A program made the translations under genes and the position numbers. Of a stretch of DNA of 60,465 nt, positions 43,481 to 51,959 are shown one piece after another (the stretch's first letter is position 1; every line of letters begins with the position of its first letter). The notes beneath the pieces are model-generated. The model had not been told where the DNA came from, did not search any database, and saw only the letters and a list, made by a program, of their open reading frames with translations. Origin of the DNA: Chlamydiales bacterium (lineage in GTDB: Bacteria; Chlamydiota; Chlamydiia; Chlamydiales; Rhabdochlamydiaceae); the NCBI GenBank assembly GCA_016185065.1, contig JACPOL010000002.1, positions 1 to 60,465 of the forward strand. Direction: 5' to 3'.

Positions 43481-44899
43481 ATGTCCACGCAAACCCTCGC
43501 AGCTCATTCAAAGTTTCACGAGAGGCTAATCGCTCTAGGTCGAGCCGCTATTCTATTTGCGATTCTGGTCTTTCCATTTCAGAAAAAACATAAGATTTTT
43601 AGCTCACTTGCCTCGCAGATCACTGCGAGCTTCTCTTTCCCAGAAGCTTTCCAGCAGAGCATCTACTTCTATCTCAGCGACATCTCGCTTGTTGTGATTG
43701 GCATCCTCTTTTTTTGTATGAGGGGAAGGCTGTTTTCAGGAAGCGCAAAGTACCTTGTCTATCTGATTTTGATCTCTTCTATTTCACTTGTTTTCTCAAA
43801 CAGCGGAAATTGCACTCTTCACTATATTCGCCTGCTACATTTCTTCATGATTGCGCTACTTTTCTCCGCGCTTGAAAACAGGCTCTTCTTTAGCGACATA
43901 AAGGGTCTTTTTACAAAAATTGCCTCTATTATCCTCATCCTCTCCCTCTTCGAGTCCGCAGTGGGAATCTCGCAATATATTATGCAGAGTGAGATTGGAC
44001 TTAAGTTTTTAGGTGAGGGTAAGGCCCTTCCTGCTTTTCACGCTCCGGAAGGAAAGCTCTGGATCTTCGACCAGTTTTTTAACCGAGCTGGTGAAGCGCG
44101 AGCGATGATCCGCTCGATGGGGACTTTCGTCCACCCGAACATCTTTGGCGGCTTCATGATGTTTGCAATTCCGATGAGCTACTATCTATTTACTCAGAGC
44201 GAAAATAGAAAGAAGAGAACGCTTATCGCTGCCGCTATCTTTTTTCAGATTCTTACTCTTCTTCTCACATTTTCTCGATCTGCGCTCTTTGCCTGGATGA
44301 TTGCAAGCAGTGCATGGCTCTTCTTCTCTTTTCGTATGAAAAAGAGTGAGAGGCCCAAGCTCTCACGCCCTCTGATCGGAGCGGTTCTAGTTAGCCTTCT
44401 TCTTGCGGTTTTCATAGTTTTTCCAGCATTGAAAGAGAGAGGGGGAGTAATAAACTACAATGAGACAGCGAAAAAGTCCGATCATGGGAGGATTTTTTTT
44501 CAGGATATCGCATTCAAAATGATTAGAGAGCATCCGCTTGTGGGCGTAGGATATAATCAGTATGTCGTTCATATGCAGGAGTACACTCCAGAGCCTCTGG
44601 AAAGGCACCAGTTCTACCCCGTGCACAACATCTATCTTCTCGTCGCATCTGAAACGGGGCTCTTTGGAGCGCTGGCTCTTCTCTTTTTTATTGGATCGAT
44701 TTTTTTTCGCGCATTGAAGTCGGAGATGACCCCGATGCTTGCAACACTGCTCTCAATTTTTTTAGGGCTCCTCTTCATCGGCTGCTGCGACTACTACCTC
44801 CTGGGCTCACAACCCGGCAGGCTCCTTCTTTTTATCACTGCGGGACTGATAGCCGGAGCTACGCGGTTGACAGATTTGAAAAGCTCCATTAAAACGTGA
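43481..44899 (+). CDS. O-antigen ligase/polymerase (WaaL/Wzy-like) membrane protein
   Basis: 472 residues, about 12 hydrophobic segments and one large loop. The Wzy_C (PF04932) region has LLLTFSRSALFAWMIASSAWLF and the loop motif EHPLVGVGYNQYVVHM followed by HPVHNIYLL-like HPVHN and ETG (FYPVHNIYLLVASETGLFG). Such proteins join O-antigen to lipid A core or polymerise it; glycosylation ligases look the same. The ATG at 43481 lies 19 bp after the PagL-like stop. Confidence 0.88.
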   Translation: MSTQTLAAHSKFHERLIALGRAAILFAILVFPFQKKHKIFSSLASQITASFSFPEAFQQSIYFYLSDISLVVIGILFFCMRGRLFSGSAKYLVYLILISSISLVFSNSGNCTLHYIRLLHFFMIALLFSALENRLFFSDIKGLFTKIASIILILSLFESAVGISQYIMQSEIGLKFLGEGKALPAFHAPEGKLWIFDQFFNRAGEARAMIRSMGTFVHPNIFGGFMMFAIPMSYYLFTQSENRKKRTLIAAAIFFQILTLLLTFSRSALFAWMIASSAWLFFSFRMKKSERPKLSRPLIGAVLVSLLLAVFIVFPALKERGGVINYNETAKKSDHGRIFFQDIAFKMIREHPLVGVGYNQYVVHMQEYTPEPLERHQFYPVHNIYLLVASETGLFGALALLFFIGSIFFRALKSEMTPMLATLLSIFLGLLFIGCCDYYLLGSQPGRLLLFITAGLIAGATRLTDLKSSIKT

Positions 44900-44929
44900 A
44901 AAGCCTGATTAAAATTGTGAGATAGGTTC

Positions 44930-46048
44930 ATGACTTTGTCTGCTCTGCCTGATAAGTTGGGTGAAAGGATCATTTTTTTTGGTCTACCCATTGTCCAGGC
45001 TTATCATCTTCTCTGCGGAAGCGTCTTTCTCAACGTTGCGCCTGAGGATGCACGGGGTGTCGAAAAAGTCGCAAGCTACGCCCTTGCACCGGTCCACTAT
45101 CTCTTATGTGGTCAGACAGCAGAGAAAGTAGCTGAGGAAGATGCGGAGTATACCTACTCCTTTAAACCGCGATTTAGTTACGGAGAGCACTTCCTCGTTA
45201 AGACAGCAACCTCATTCGTTGTCCTGCCGCTCAGCGCAGGAGTCGGTGCCGCAATCAAAGCCGCTTCCTATCTTTTTCCAGAGACACGAGATAGGTACCT
45301 TGCGATGAAAAAAGACCAGGACTCTCTCTGCGTACGCCCAAATCTCGACTACTACCAGAGCATTGGACTGAATATTCAAGATGTAGAGACCGCTCCTTTT
45401 ATTCCTCCTCCTTCTTATGTTAGACGACCAGGAGATGAGAGTCACATGTCGGCAGAGAAAGAGTGTCTGAAAGAGATCGTTTCGATCCTGCGTGCAAATA
45501 AGATCCCCTTCTGGATCGATTGCGGCACCTGTTTAGGAGCGATGCGTTATGGAGGCATCATCCCTTGGGATTGGGACCTAGATCTCGCCGTACTCCAGCC
45601 CGACTTTGAGAATGTGAAGCACGCTCTCAATGCTCTCGATAAGGAGAAGTACATGGTTCAGGACTGGTCTGGCAGAGATAAGCCAGGAAGCTATTTGAAG
45701 GTCTTTGTGAAGGGAACTTCCACGCTAATCGATATCTACCACTTTGCCATCGAGCCGAACAAGAAGGTAGTGAGGTCGGTCTTTTCGAATGAGTTCAGCC
45801 CATTCTTCCCAGAGTCGCTAAAGATTCGTGAGAGGCGCTACACCGTGGCAACGCCTTTCGATAATATCTTCCCCCTCAAAAGAGCCCATTTCGATGGGAT
45901 TGAAGTGGCAGTTCCTGGAATGACAAAGGAGTATCTGCAAGCGAGATATGGCCACGATATCGGCCCGGCAAAAGTGTATGATGCCACTACAGGTCGTTAC
46001 GAAAAAGATCTCTCTCACCCCTACTGGAACATAGCCCATGCAAGATAA
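44930..46048 (+). CDS. LicD-family (nucleotidyltransferase-fold) transferase
   Basis: 372 residues; the first about 165 are of unknown build with a hydrophobic stretch (FVVLPLSAGVGAAIKAASYLF). From about 180 the LicD/fukutin domain reads KIPFWIDCGTCLGAMRYGGIIPWDWDLDLAVL, with the metal-binding DWDLDL, then LKVFVKGTSTLIDIYHF and the C-terminal ARYGHDIG. LicD enzymes transfer phosphocholine or other phosphoalcohols to surface sugars. The start lies in GATAGGTTCATGA, the same context as the start of the ABC exporter at 22458. The 3' end overlaps the RDD gene by 11 bp. Confidence 0.84.
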   Translation: MTLSALPDKLGERIIFFGLPIVQAYHLLCGSVFLNVAPEDARGVEKVASYALAPVHYLLCGQTAEKVAEEDAEYTYSFKPRFSYGEHFLVKTATSFVVLPLSAGVGAAIKAASYLFPETRDRYLAMKKDQDSLCVRPNLDYYQSIGLNIQDVETAPFIPPPSYVRRPGDESHMSAEKECLKEIVSILRANKIPFWIDCGTCLGAMRYGGIIPWDWDLDLAVLQPDFENVKHALNALDKEKYMVQDWSGRDKPGSYLKVFVKGTSTLIDIYHFAIEPNKKVVRSVFSNEFSPFFPESLKIRERRYTVATPFDNIFPLKRAHFDGIEVAVPGMTKEYLQARYGHDIGPAKVYDATTGRYEKDLSHPYWNIAHAR

Positions 46049-46604
46049 TAGACCTCTTTCGAAATTCGCTTTGCTCGGAAAAATTGAGGATTTTTGTGCA
46101 GATTTGCCGCAAAATTTTGAGAGCATGTGTAAACACATGGTCGAGAAATTTTGTGGTAAAGATGCCAAAAAGACCAATTTTAATGGGCAAATGGAGTTTC
46201 GAAAGGGGGCTACTAACTATTGCGGCGTGAAAAAAAGATTTCTCGCTTATCTGATCGATGTGGCAGTCCAAGTGGGTCTAGTTGGCATAGGAGCGCTTCT
46301 CCTTGAGATGCAATCCTATTTAGGGCTTCTTGCATGCGGCGCTCTTCTCTTCGCCTCGTGCTGGCTCTACTTCGCACTCATGGAGAGCTCGAAATATCAG
46401 GCGACACTCGGCAAGCTCGCAGTGGGAATTAAAGTGGTAGACATCGCAGGAGAGCGCATCTCTTTCTACCGAGCTAGCTGCCGCCACTTCGCCAAACTCT
46501 TCTCGAGGCTCTTCTTCGGCCTCGGCTTTGTCATGATGCTCTTCAGCTCTAAAAAGCAGTGCCTCCACGACAAGCTCGCCTCCACCCTCATCCTCCAAAA
46601 ATAG
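46038..46604 (+). CDS. RDD-domain membrane protein with MITE-encoded N-terminal insertion
   Basis: 188 residues. Residues 5-58 come from the 160-bp element, in frame. Deleting it leaves MQDNTNYCGVKKRFLAYLID, the normal RDD-family beginning (YxG..KRF.AYLID). After it there are three hydrophobic segments (DVAVQVGLVGIGALLLEM, LGLLACGALLFASCWLYFALM, LFFGLGFVMMLFS) and the family's SSKYQATLGKLAVGIKVVD and SRHFAKLFSRLF-like stretches. Function unknown; some RDD proteins act in Na+/H+ exchange. ATG overlaps the LicD-like stop; a GTG at 46227 behind the element could be an alternative start. Confidence 0.85.
   Translation: MQDNRPLSKFALLGKIEDFCADLPQNFESMCKHMVEKFCGKDAKKTNFNGQMEFRKGATNYCGVKKRFLAYLIDVAVQVGLVGIGALLLEMQSYLGLLACGALLFASCWLYFALMESSKYQATLGKLAVGIKVVDIAGERISFYRASCRHFAKLFSRLFFGLGFVMMLFSSKKQCLHDKLASTLILQK
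46051..46210 (+). mobile_element. 160-bp palindromic MITE-like element, copy C (in frame inside a gene)
   Basis: Flanked by TA on both sides (46049-46050 and 46211-46212). Left end GACCTCTTTCGAAA, right end degenerate (TTTCGAAAGGGGGC). Same orientation as copy A. It is translated without stop codon in the RDD gene frame as RPLSKFALLGKIEDFCADLP at the start and EFRKG at the end. Element plus TA is 162 bp. Copy B is read in frame from the opposite orientation, so both directions of the element are open in this frame. Confidence 0.93.
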
Positions 46605-46609
46605 ACCCG

Positions 46610-46890
46610 CATTCTTTCTTTGATTGAGCGCAGCGAAATCCCTGGAGTGCGTGCGCTCTGCGCCGCCCTGGTTTTGGTAAGATTTAGAGAAAAAATAACA
46701 GGATCCGCTTCGCTGGCAGGATCGTCGCATACGCGACGGCAGGATAAGAAAGAGAGAAAGAATTCTTTCTTTCCATCCTGCCGGCGCGGTGAGCGCCGAT
46801 CCTGCCAGCGAAGCGGATCCTGTTTTTTACTCTTGAACGGCCTCTCGCCGCACTCCAGGGATTTCGCTGCGCTCAATCAAAGAAAGAATG
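46610..46890. repeat. 281-bp nested double palindrome (GGCAGGAT hairpin inside GGAGTGCG arms)
   Basis: The outer arms 46610-46651 and 46849-46890 are perfect 42-bp complements. Inside them a second pair, 46697-46724 and 46797-46824, is perfect over 28 bp, and inside this GGCAGGAT/ATCCTGCC flank a central AAAGAATTCTTTCTTT. Both strands can fold into one long stem with bulges. The outer arms contain GGAGTGCG like the three clover-like repeats; the inner part has the word-repeat build of 30492-30606. There is no gene; it lies 5 bp after the RDD gene stop. The remainder of the gap, 46891-47020, is AT-rich and probably promoter. Confidence 0.93.
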
Positions 46891-47020
46891 AACTCTCTCT
46901 TGCGTTAATTAAATAATTTAATATAACGATGTTTCGTGTGAGATAAAGTAATGTTTATTATGTTATTTTTTAATTTTTACTGGTATAATAGATGGATATT
47001 TTTAATATGAGGCGCGAATT

Positions 47021-48094
47021 ATGGCAATTGTATGCAGACCTGAAAATCAAATTGAGATGGGAATATTTACACCAATAGACATGTGGGATCACGTTGCGGG
47101 CTACCTCGAGATACAGGAGCTATGTGAGGTGCTGGACCCAGCCCTTCCCGACACTGAGAAGAGCAAAGTCTTCAAAATACTGGTGCAAGGCTCGCAGGCT
47201 GGATGGGATAGAAACCTGCTCATCTTCTGGTCGGCGATCTCGTATAGTACTCAAGATGATAGACCTGGTGATGTAGGATCGACGGGGACTCGCCTGGCTG
47301 AGGTTGTTGCCTCAAGACCTGCGTACTTAAGTGCCGAAGATCTAACATTTGCAACCACCTACATCGACTCACGCAGCATAGCTCTCTGCCCAAATACAGC
47401 GGAGTCTGCTGCGAGGGTTCGGAGTCTACTTAATAACCCAGGTCTCCAAGAAGCGGTCTTTAACAGGATTGCACATATAGATTACAGACGCTACCGGACT
47501 GGCATCCATACTCAGCCCATGACACTTGTTGTCCCTGAGCTCTCTCTTTTAAGAAATGTCTACTGGCTGAATTTTGGAAACACTGAGCAGTTTGTTCGCC
47601 GTCCCGTCGATCTACGCTCCCTCACAAATTTAGAGAGGGTAGACCTTCGCTACTCTCGCCTTAGAGTAGAAGATCTACAGGTCGGCCAGAGAGTTTGGGT
47701 TATTAACGAAGAGTGTGGAAACAACGAGTACAAGAGAGCAAAGCCAGCAATTCTTCCTCCTCTATTTAGCTTTAGCGCCTACCTGACTCGAGAGCTTACA
47801 GAGTATCGCGGCAGCGGAAGCGCGCTTCTCGCAAGAATAGGCTTCGAGCTCTGCTACCTAGGACTCATGGTCGCCTCAGCAGTCGAAACGCTTGTGCGCG
47901 GCATACTCACAGCTCCTGGCTTTCTCTTTGGAGTCCTTCTGAGAGAGATAGATTGCGGAGATGATGCTCTAGATTTTCTGATGGATATGACACTCAATGG
48001 GGCACACGCCTCTGCGGTCAATACGCTCGCCTGCGGAAGTGCGCTCTATTCCAACCTCGCAACAGACGAAGCAATCCGCTACGAACACCTCTAG
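47021..48094 (+). CDS. Hypothetical protein, possible F-box-like start, effector candidate
   Basis: 357 residues, family not recognised. Residues 14-40 (IFTPIDMWDHVAGYLEIQEL) faintly resemble an F-box; residues 170-230 contain two leucine-rich-like strands (PELSLLRNVYWLNFGN, LRSLTNLERVDLRYSRLRVEDL). A hydrophobic stretch follows (FELCYLGLMVASAVETLVRGILTAPGFLFGVLL, about 270-302), then a conserved-looking DALDFLMDMTLNGAHASAV. No signal peptide. The combination suggests a type III secreted protein that contacts host membranes; inference only. Its stop interlocks by 4 bp (CTAG) with that of rtcB. Confidence 0.65.
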   Translation: MAIVCRPENQIEMGIFTPIDMWDHVAGYLEIQELCEVLDPALPDTEKSKVFKILVQGSQAGWDRNLLIFWSAISYSTQDDRPGDVGSTGTRLAEVVASRPAYLSAEDLTFATTYIDSRSIALCPNTAESAARVRSLLNNPGLQEAVFNRIAHIDYRRYRTGIHTQPMTLVVPELSLLRNVYWLNFGNTEQFVRRPVDLRSLTNLERVDLRYSRLRVEDLQVGQRVWVINEECGNNEYKRAKPAILPPLFSFSAYLTRELTEYRGSGSALLARIGFELCYLGLMVASAVETLVRGILTAPGFLFGVLLREIDCGDDALDFLMDMTLNGAHASAVNTLACGSALYSNLATDEAIRYEHL

Positions 48095-49518
48095 CCTTTG
48101 AGGACGAGGCCTGGCTTGAGGCGGGCGACCATGTTGGCAAGGCCGGCTTCTTGAACGGCTTGAGCAACTAGATCGACATCCTTGTAGGCGTCTGGCATCT
48201 CTTCTGTGATCGTTCTTTTTGAGGTCGCCATCACGGTGACCCCCTGATCTTTCATGTAGTGTATAGGATCTCTTCCCTTCCAAGACTCGGACGATTTAAC
48301 TCGGCTGCGCGCTCTGCCAGCACCATGGCAGCAGCTGCACCAGGTCTTTGTATTTCCAAGGCCTGCGAGAAGGTAGCTCGCTCTTCCCATATCGCCTGGG
48401 ACGAGGACTGGCTGGCCCGTCTTTTGGAAGAGGGGAGCAAGTTCCTTAGCGCCTGGGCCAAACGCCCGCGTCGCCCCTTTGCGGTGGATGCAGAGGCGCT
48501 GCATCTTCCCATTCACTTCGTAGCTCTCAAATTTAGCGATGTTGTGGCAGACATCGTAAAGAAGGCGCACCTCTCCCTCCTGGATATTGAGAACCTCTTT
48601 AAAGGCCTGTCTCGCTTTATGGAGGATCTGCTGGCGGTTATTAAAGGCGAAGTTGGCAGCAGCTGCCATGGCAGAGAAGTAGTTTCTTCCCAGCTCGCTT
48701 GTGATGGGCGCGGCAACGAGCTGCCTGTCTGGAAGCCCCTCTGCATAGCCTGCGCGAATAAAGCTGTCTAATGAGTCTTGGCACACCTGATGTCCAAAGC
48801 CGCGCGAGCCCGAGTGGATGAGTAGGTAGGCTTGACCCTCTTCGATCTTCCACTGCTTGGCGACCTCAGGAAGAAAGATCTTTTCGATCTTGCCGATCTC
48901 CACAAAGTGGTTTCCAGAGCCGATGGTCCCTAGCTGATCTCTGCCGCGCAGCTTCGCCGTTTGAGAGACAAATGAGGGATCCGCGCCTTCAATCAACCCA
49001 TGGCTCTCCATATATTCTAAGTCGATAGGAAGGCCAAGTCCGCGCTCGACGGACCAGCGCGCTCCCTGCACGAGCAGCTTTTTGTAGTCATTGTCTGTGA
49101 GCGCAGCCCTCTCCCGATCTCCTCGGCCCACACCTGAGGGGACGTGCGAAAAGATCTGCTGTAGAAGCTGATGCTTCGTCTTCTCAGACCAGTTGTCATA
49201 CTTATCGTTAATCAGAGCAAGGCGGACGCCGCAGTTAATATCATATCCTACGCCCCCAGGGCTGATGACTCCCGACTCTGCATCCATCGCAGCCACACCT
49301 CCGATCGGAAAGCCGTAGCCCCAGTGAATGTCTGGCATGGCGATGCTGTAGCCTACAATTCCCGGCAGATGGGCTACATTGCGCACCTGATCTAGCGGTT
49401 TTTGAAATTCTGCCTCTTCAATGAGCTGTTCCGTAGCGATGATGAGGCCCGGAACGCGCATCTCTCCCTCTTGCGGAAGGAGATAAGTCGCAGGCCCAAT
49501 TTTTTTTAGGTTATACAT
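48091..49518 (-). CDS. rtcB: RtcB RNA-splicing/repair ligase
   Basis: 475 residues, the long archaeal/eukaryotic-type length (about 480) rather than the about 400 of many bacterial forms. Metal site GGVGYDINCGVRLAL, GSGNHFVEIG, HSGSRGFGHQVC, and the guanylated-His motif CHGAGRARSR. RtcB joins 2',3'-cyclic phosphate or 3'-phosphate RNA ends to 5'-OH ends with GTP and Mn2+, and in archaea and animals is activated by archease. The gene overlaps by 8 bp the upstream gene that encodes a phosphoesterase-archease fusion, which is its probable partner. Confidence 0.95.
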   Translation of the reverse strand: MYNLKKIGPATYLLPQEGEMRVPGLIIATEQLIEEAEFQKPLDQVRNVAHLPGIVGYSIAMPDIHWGYGFPIGGVAAMDAESGVISPGGVGYDINCGVRLALINDKYDNWSEKTKHQLLQQIFSHVPSGVGRGDRERAALTDNDYKKLLVQGARWSVERGLGLPIDLEYMESHGLIEGADPSFVSQTAKLRGRDQLGTIGSGNHFVEIGKIEKIFLPEVAKQWKIEEGQAYLLIHSGSRGFGHQVCQDSLDSFIRAGYAEGLPDRQLVAAPITSELGRNYFSAMAAAANFAFNNRQQILHKARQAFKEVLNIQEGEVRLLYDVCHNIAKFESYEVNGKMQRLCIHRKGATRAFGPGAKELAPLFQKTGQPVLVPGDMGRASYLLAGLGNTKTWCSCCHGAGRARSRVKSSESWKGRDPIHYMKDQGVTVMATSKRTITEEMPDAYKDVDLVAQAVQEAGLANMVARLKPGLVLKG

Positions 49519-50323
49519 CGACGATCATCTCCCACTCTAAAATTTGGGCGCTGGATGTTTTAAGATTGCCATGGAAGCTAACCGCTTTAAATGGGATGCC
49601 GATCTCGATATCGGTCCTTGCGATCAGCCTATTCAGCGCCATCACGATCTCGTCAAGCGTATCTGCACTCTCGGGAGCAAAGAAGGAGAGAAGAGGAGGA
49701 AATTTAAACGCGAGCGCCATCTGCGCGTGAAGGTGAATCTCGCGCACGCTCTCTCCGCGGATAAGAAATGCGATGTCGGCTGTGTGTTCAAACTCTTCAA
49801 AGGGAAGAAGAAGAGGGTGGCTCCAGAGAGGTTGGTAGGTTAAATTTCCGACGCTTTCGTAAAGGTGGATGCCAGTTAAAATTAGAGGAAAGTTGCAAGG
49901 CAACTTCTTCCACTCTTCAATAGAAAATGGCTCGCGAGCAAGAGTGACGTGCGGCGAAAAGGCTCTTCTCTCTTTTTTGTAGCCGTGCTCAGAGAGCCAG
50001 CCTGCGAGCTCTCTTTGAAAGCTTGCAACCTCCTCTCCATGACTTAACCAATTGATGTGTCCCGCAGCGACGTGAGGGTTCTCTTCAGGAAAGAAGAGCA
50101 CATTGTCGCACTTTCCAACGGCGCCGATGCGAAAGGAGGGGAGGGGCGCGGAAGGAAGAATTTGCTGCAGTGCAGGTAGCGAGGCTCTTCCTAAAAAAGA
50201 GAGGGTCATGTGGCGCTCCCTCTCTTTTAATATCCGTCCATGAGGAAGCTCTCTTGGCCAGGCAGCCTCGATCGACGCCCCAAAAAAGAGGCGTCTCTCC
50301 TCAGTAGCTAAGGATAAATCCAA
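49511..50323 (-). CDS. 2H phosphoesterase (LigT/ThpR-like) fused to archease
   Basis: 270 residues from a TTG with AAGGTG 6 nt ahead; no ATG is possible. Residues 1 to about 170 are a 2H/LigT domain with both HxT motifs, HMTL (His38) and HVTL (His125). Residues about 176-270 resemble archease: FEHTADIAFLIRGESVREI at 178-197 (D183 is the usual metal residue), DEIVMALNRLI, and the C-terminal KAVSFHGN..EWEMIVDV. The archease part is about 95 residues, against about 140 normally, with the middle shortened. Archease activates RtcB, and 2H enzymes open 2',3'-cyclic phosphates or act as the reverse ligase, so both halves act on RNA ends for the downstream RtcB. Confidence 0.87.
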   Translation of the reverse strand: MDLSLATEERRLFFGASIEAAWPRELPHGRILKERERHMTLSFLGRASLPALQQILPSAPLPSFRIGAVGKCDNVLFFPEENPHVAAGHINWLSHGEEVASFQRELAGWLSEHGYKKERRAFSPHVTLAREPFSIEEWKKLPCNFPLILTGIHLYESVGNLTYQPLWSHPLLLPFEEFEHTADIAFLIRGESVREIHLHAQMALAFKFPPLLSFFAPESADTLDEIVMALNRLIARTDIEIGIPFKAVSFHGNLKTSSAQILEWEMIVDV

Positions 50324-51959
50324 AGTTCACCTTGCTGATTTTTGGATCTTCGAACTCGGTTCTGTGGAGCTTAAATCCCCAGTCTAAGCGGAAGGAGAGA
50401 TAGGGGTTGATCGTGTAGCGCAGGCCTGGACCCGCTCCGAGGAGAAATTCACTCTTCTTCTGCCCCGGTGCAGCTTTGTGGTCGCTTCCAATTGCATAGT
50501 CGACAAAGCCTAGAACGATGAGCTCATCGCCCACTTTTCTAAATAGATGGAAAGGGAAGGACCAGAACTCGAAGTTGAAGATGAAGGCGTTGTCGACGTT
50601 CACTTCGCGCTCGTTATATCCACGCACCGTGTTGAATCCGCCGAGTCCATACTGCTCGCTTGGAAGCAGGTTCTTGTTGGCGAGCTGGCCGCGCAAGAGC
50701 ACCGAGAGCGCAAGGTTTGCAGGGAAGTGGTAGACGTCGCCAAGCGTGAACTTTCCGTAGACATAACGATTTTTTGCATCGGGGCGCAGGTTGTCGAAGT
50801 CGGAGTTGCTCTGATTGGGGAAGATCTTGCCTGGAGACCAGAAGAGTTCAGTTGAAAATGAAAATTTGTGGTGGCCCGTCTCTTTTCCCCAGTTAAATCC
50901 GCCGACTAGCTGCGAGATGTTCACTGTTTTTGTGATGATCGGGATCGTATCGTCGCTCACGAACTCCAAGTTGTTGTTCGTATTTTTGAAGTCGAAGCCG
51001 ACTACCCACTCTTTGAGGGAGGAGCGGTAGAGTTTTCCCCAGGGCATCTGATAGCGCGCGCTCGCCTGGCTGCTGTGCCCATGGCTCTTAAAGTCGCCGA
51101 AGTGGGTGTCTTTAGAACTTAGGTCTGGATGAACAGATCCATATCCTCCAAAGAGCAGTAGAATATGCCGCCAAGGCAGGGGAGCGTTGTAGCTAATCGT
51201 GTGGGACTGGAAGTCGTGAAAATCGGAAGAGGTGGTGTACTGGTAGTTTAACTGATGGTCGCAGAAGAAGGCGTTTCCCCAATTGAAGCCCGCAAACCAG
51301 CGCTCATTTCCTGTCGCATCGTTACCCGTGTTGTCTCCACCGGTGTAGAATCTTGCGGGGAAGCGGTCTTTTGTCACCAGCTCGATGTCGGTGGTTCCAA
51401 ACGCCTCTCCAGGTGTGAAGAGGATGTCGGTGCGCCTAAATGGGTTCTTGTTCATCCAGGTGACATCGGTGAGAAGCGAGTCGTTTGTAATCGCATCTCC
51501 CGGCTCGATATCCAGATAGCTTTCGATGAGCTTGTTTTTAAACCAGCGGTTGCCCTTGCAGACCACCTTCCCCAGCTTTCCCTCGATCACTACCACTTCG
51601 ACCACACCATCAGAGATCTCCTGTTCTGGGATCATCACGGTGACTACGGGCCTGCTGTTTTCTCGGTAGTAGGTGATGATGGTCCGCTTGATCTCAACAA
51701 GAAGCTCGGGCGTAAGAGATTTTCCGACGGCTAAATCTGCTAAGAGCTTCTCCAGCTTCTGGCCTTTGCCGGGTAGTTTCAAGTCGTGAACCAGTACGCC
51801 CTCAGCCGGGGGAAGCTCACTCTTTTCTGTGGGCTTGGGCACGAGAATAAGCGCCCTGATCACAGGGGCATGACTCTCCTGAAGGAGAGGTTCGTCTGCA
51901 TAGAAAGCAATAGGACTTGTCAGCATAAATGCCGCAAGTAGTAGATTAGAGGAGTTCAC
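50301..51959 (-). CDS. TpsB-type outer-membrane transporter (FhaC/ShlB-like)
   Basis: 552 residues with a signal peptide (cleavage about residue 21, FYA). A POTRA region (about 70-175, GVVEVVVIEGKLGKVVCKGNRWFKNKLIESYL) precedes a 16-strand barrel that contains the conserved FNTVRGYNE loop (VRGY) and ends in FGFILSY. It would export the TpsA protein encoded just upstream. The gene overlaps tpsA by 14 bp upstream and the ligT-archease gene by 23 bp downstream, the latter binding two unrelated functions into one transcription unit. Confidence 0.92.
   Translation of the reverse strand: MNSSNLLLAAFMLTSPIAFYADEPLLQESHAPVIRALILVPKPTEKSELPPAEGVLVHDLKLPGKGQKLEKLLADLAVGKSLTPELLVEIKRTIITYYRENSRPVVTVMIPEQEISDGVVEVVVIEGKLGKVVCKGNRWFKNKLIESYLDIEPGDAITNDSLLTDVTWMNKNPFRRTDILFTPGEAFGTTDIELVTKDRFPARFYTGGDNTGNDATGNERWFAGFNWGNAFFCDHQLNYQYTTSSDFHDFQSHTISYNAPLPWRHILLLFGGYGSVHPDLSSKDTHFGDFKSHGHSSQASARYQMPWGKLYRSSLKEWVVGFDFKNTNNNLEFVSDDTIPIITKTVNISQLVGGFNWGKETGHHKFSFSTELFWSPGKIFPNQSNSDFDNLRPDAKNRYVYGKFTLGDVYHFPANLALSVLLRGQLANKNLLPSEQYGLGGFNTVRGYNEREVNVDNAFIFNFEFWSFPFHLFRKVGDELIVLGFVDYAIGSDHKAAPGQKKSEFLLGAGPGLRYTINPYLSFRLDWGFKLHRTEFEDPKISKVNFGFILSY

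Noticed and set aside
46620..46916. ORFs of 98-136 residues in the nested palindrome
   Set aside because: The same peptide (ERPFKSKKQDPLR-like and its complement) appears on both strands because of the perfect arms; not independent genes.
50518..51734. Plus-strand ORFs opposite tpsB, one of 159 residues
   Set aside because: Antisense shadows of a clear TpsB gene; no recognisable domain and codon use that follows the opposite strand.
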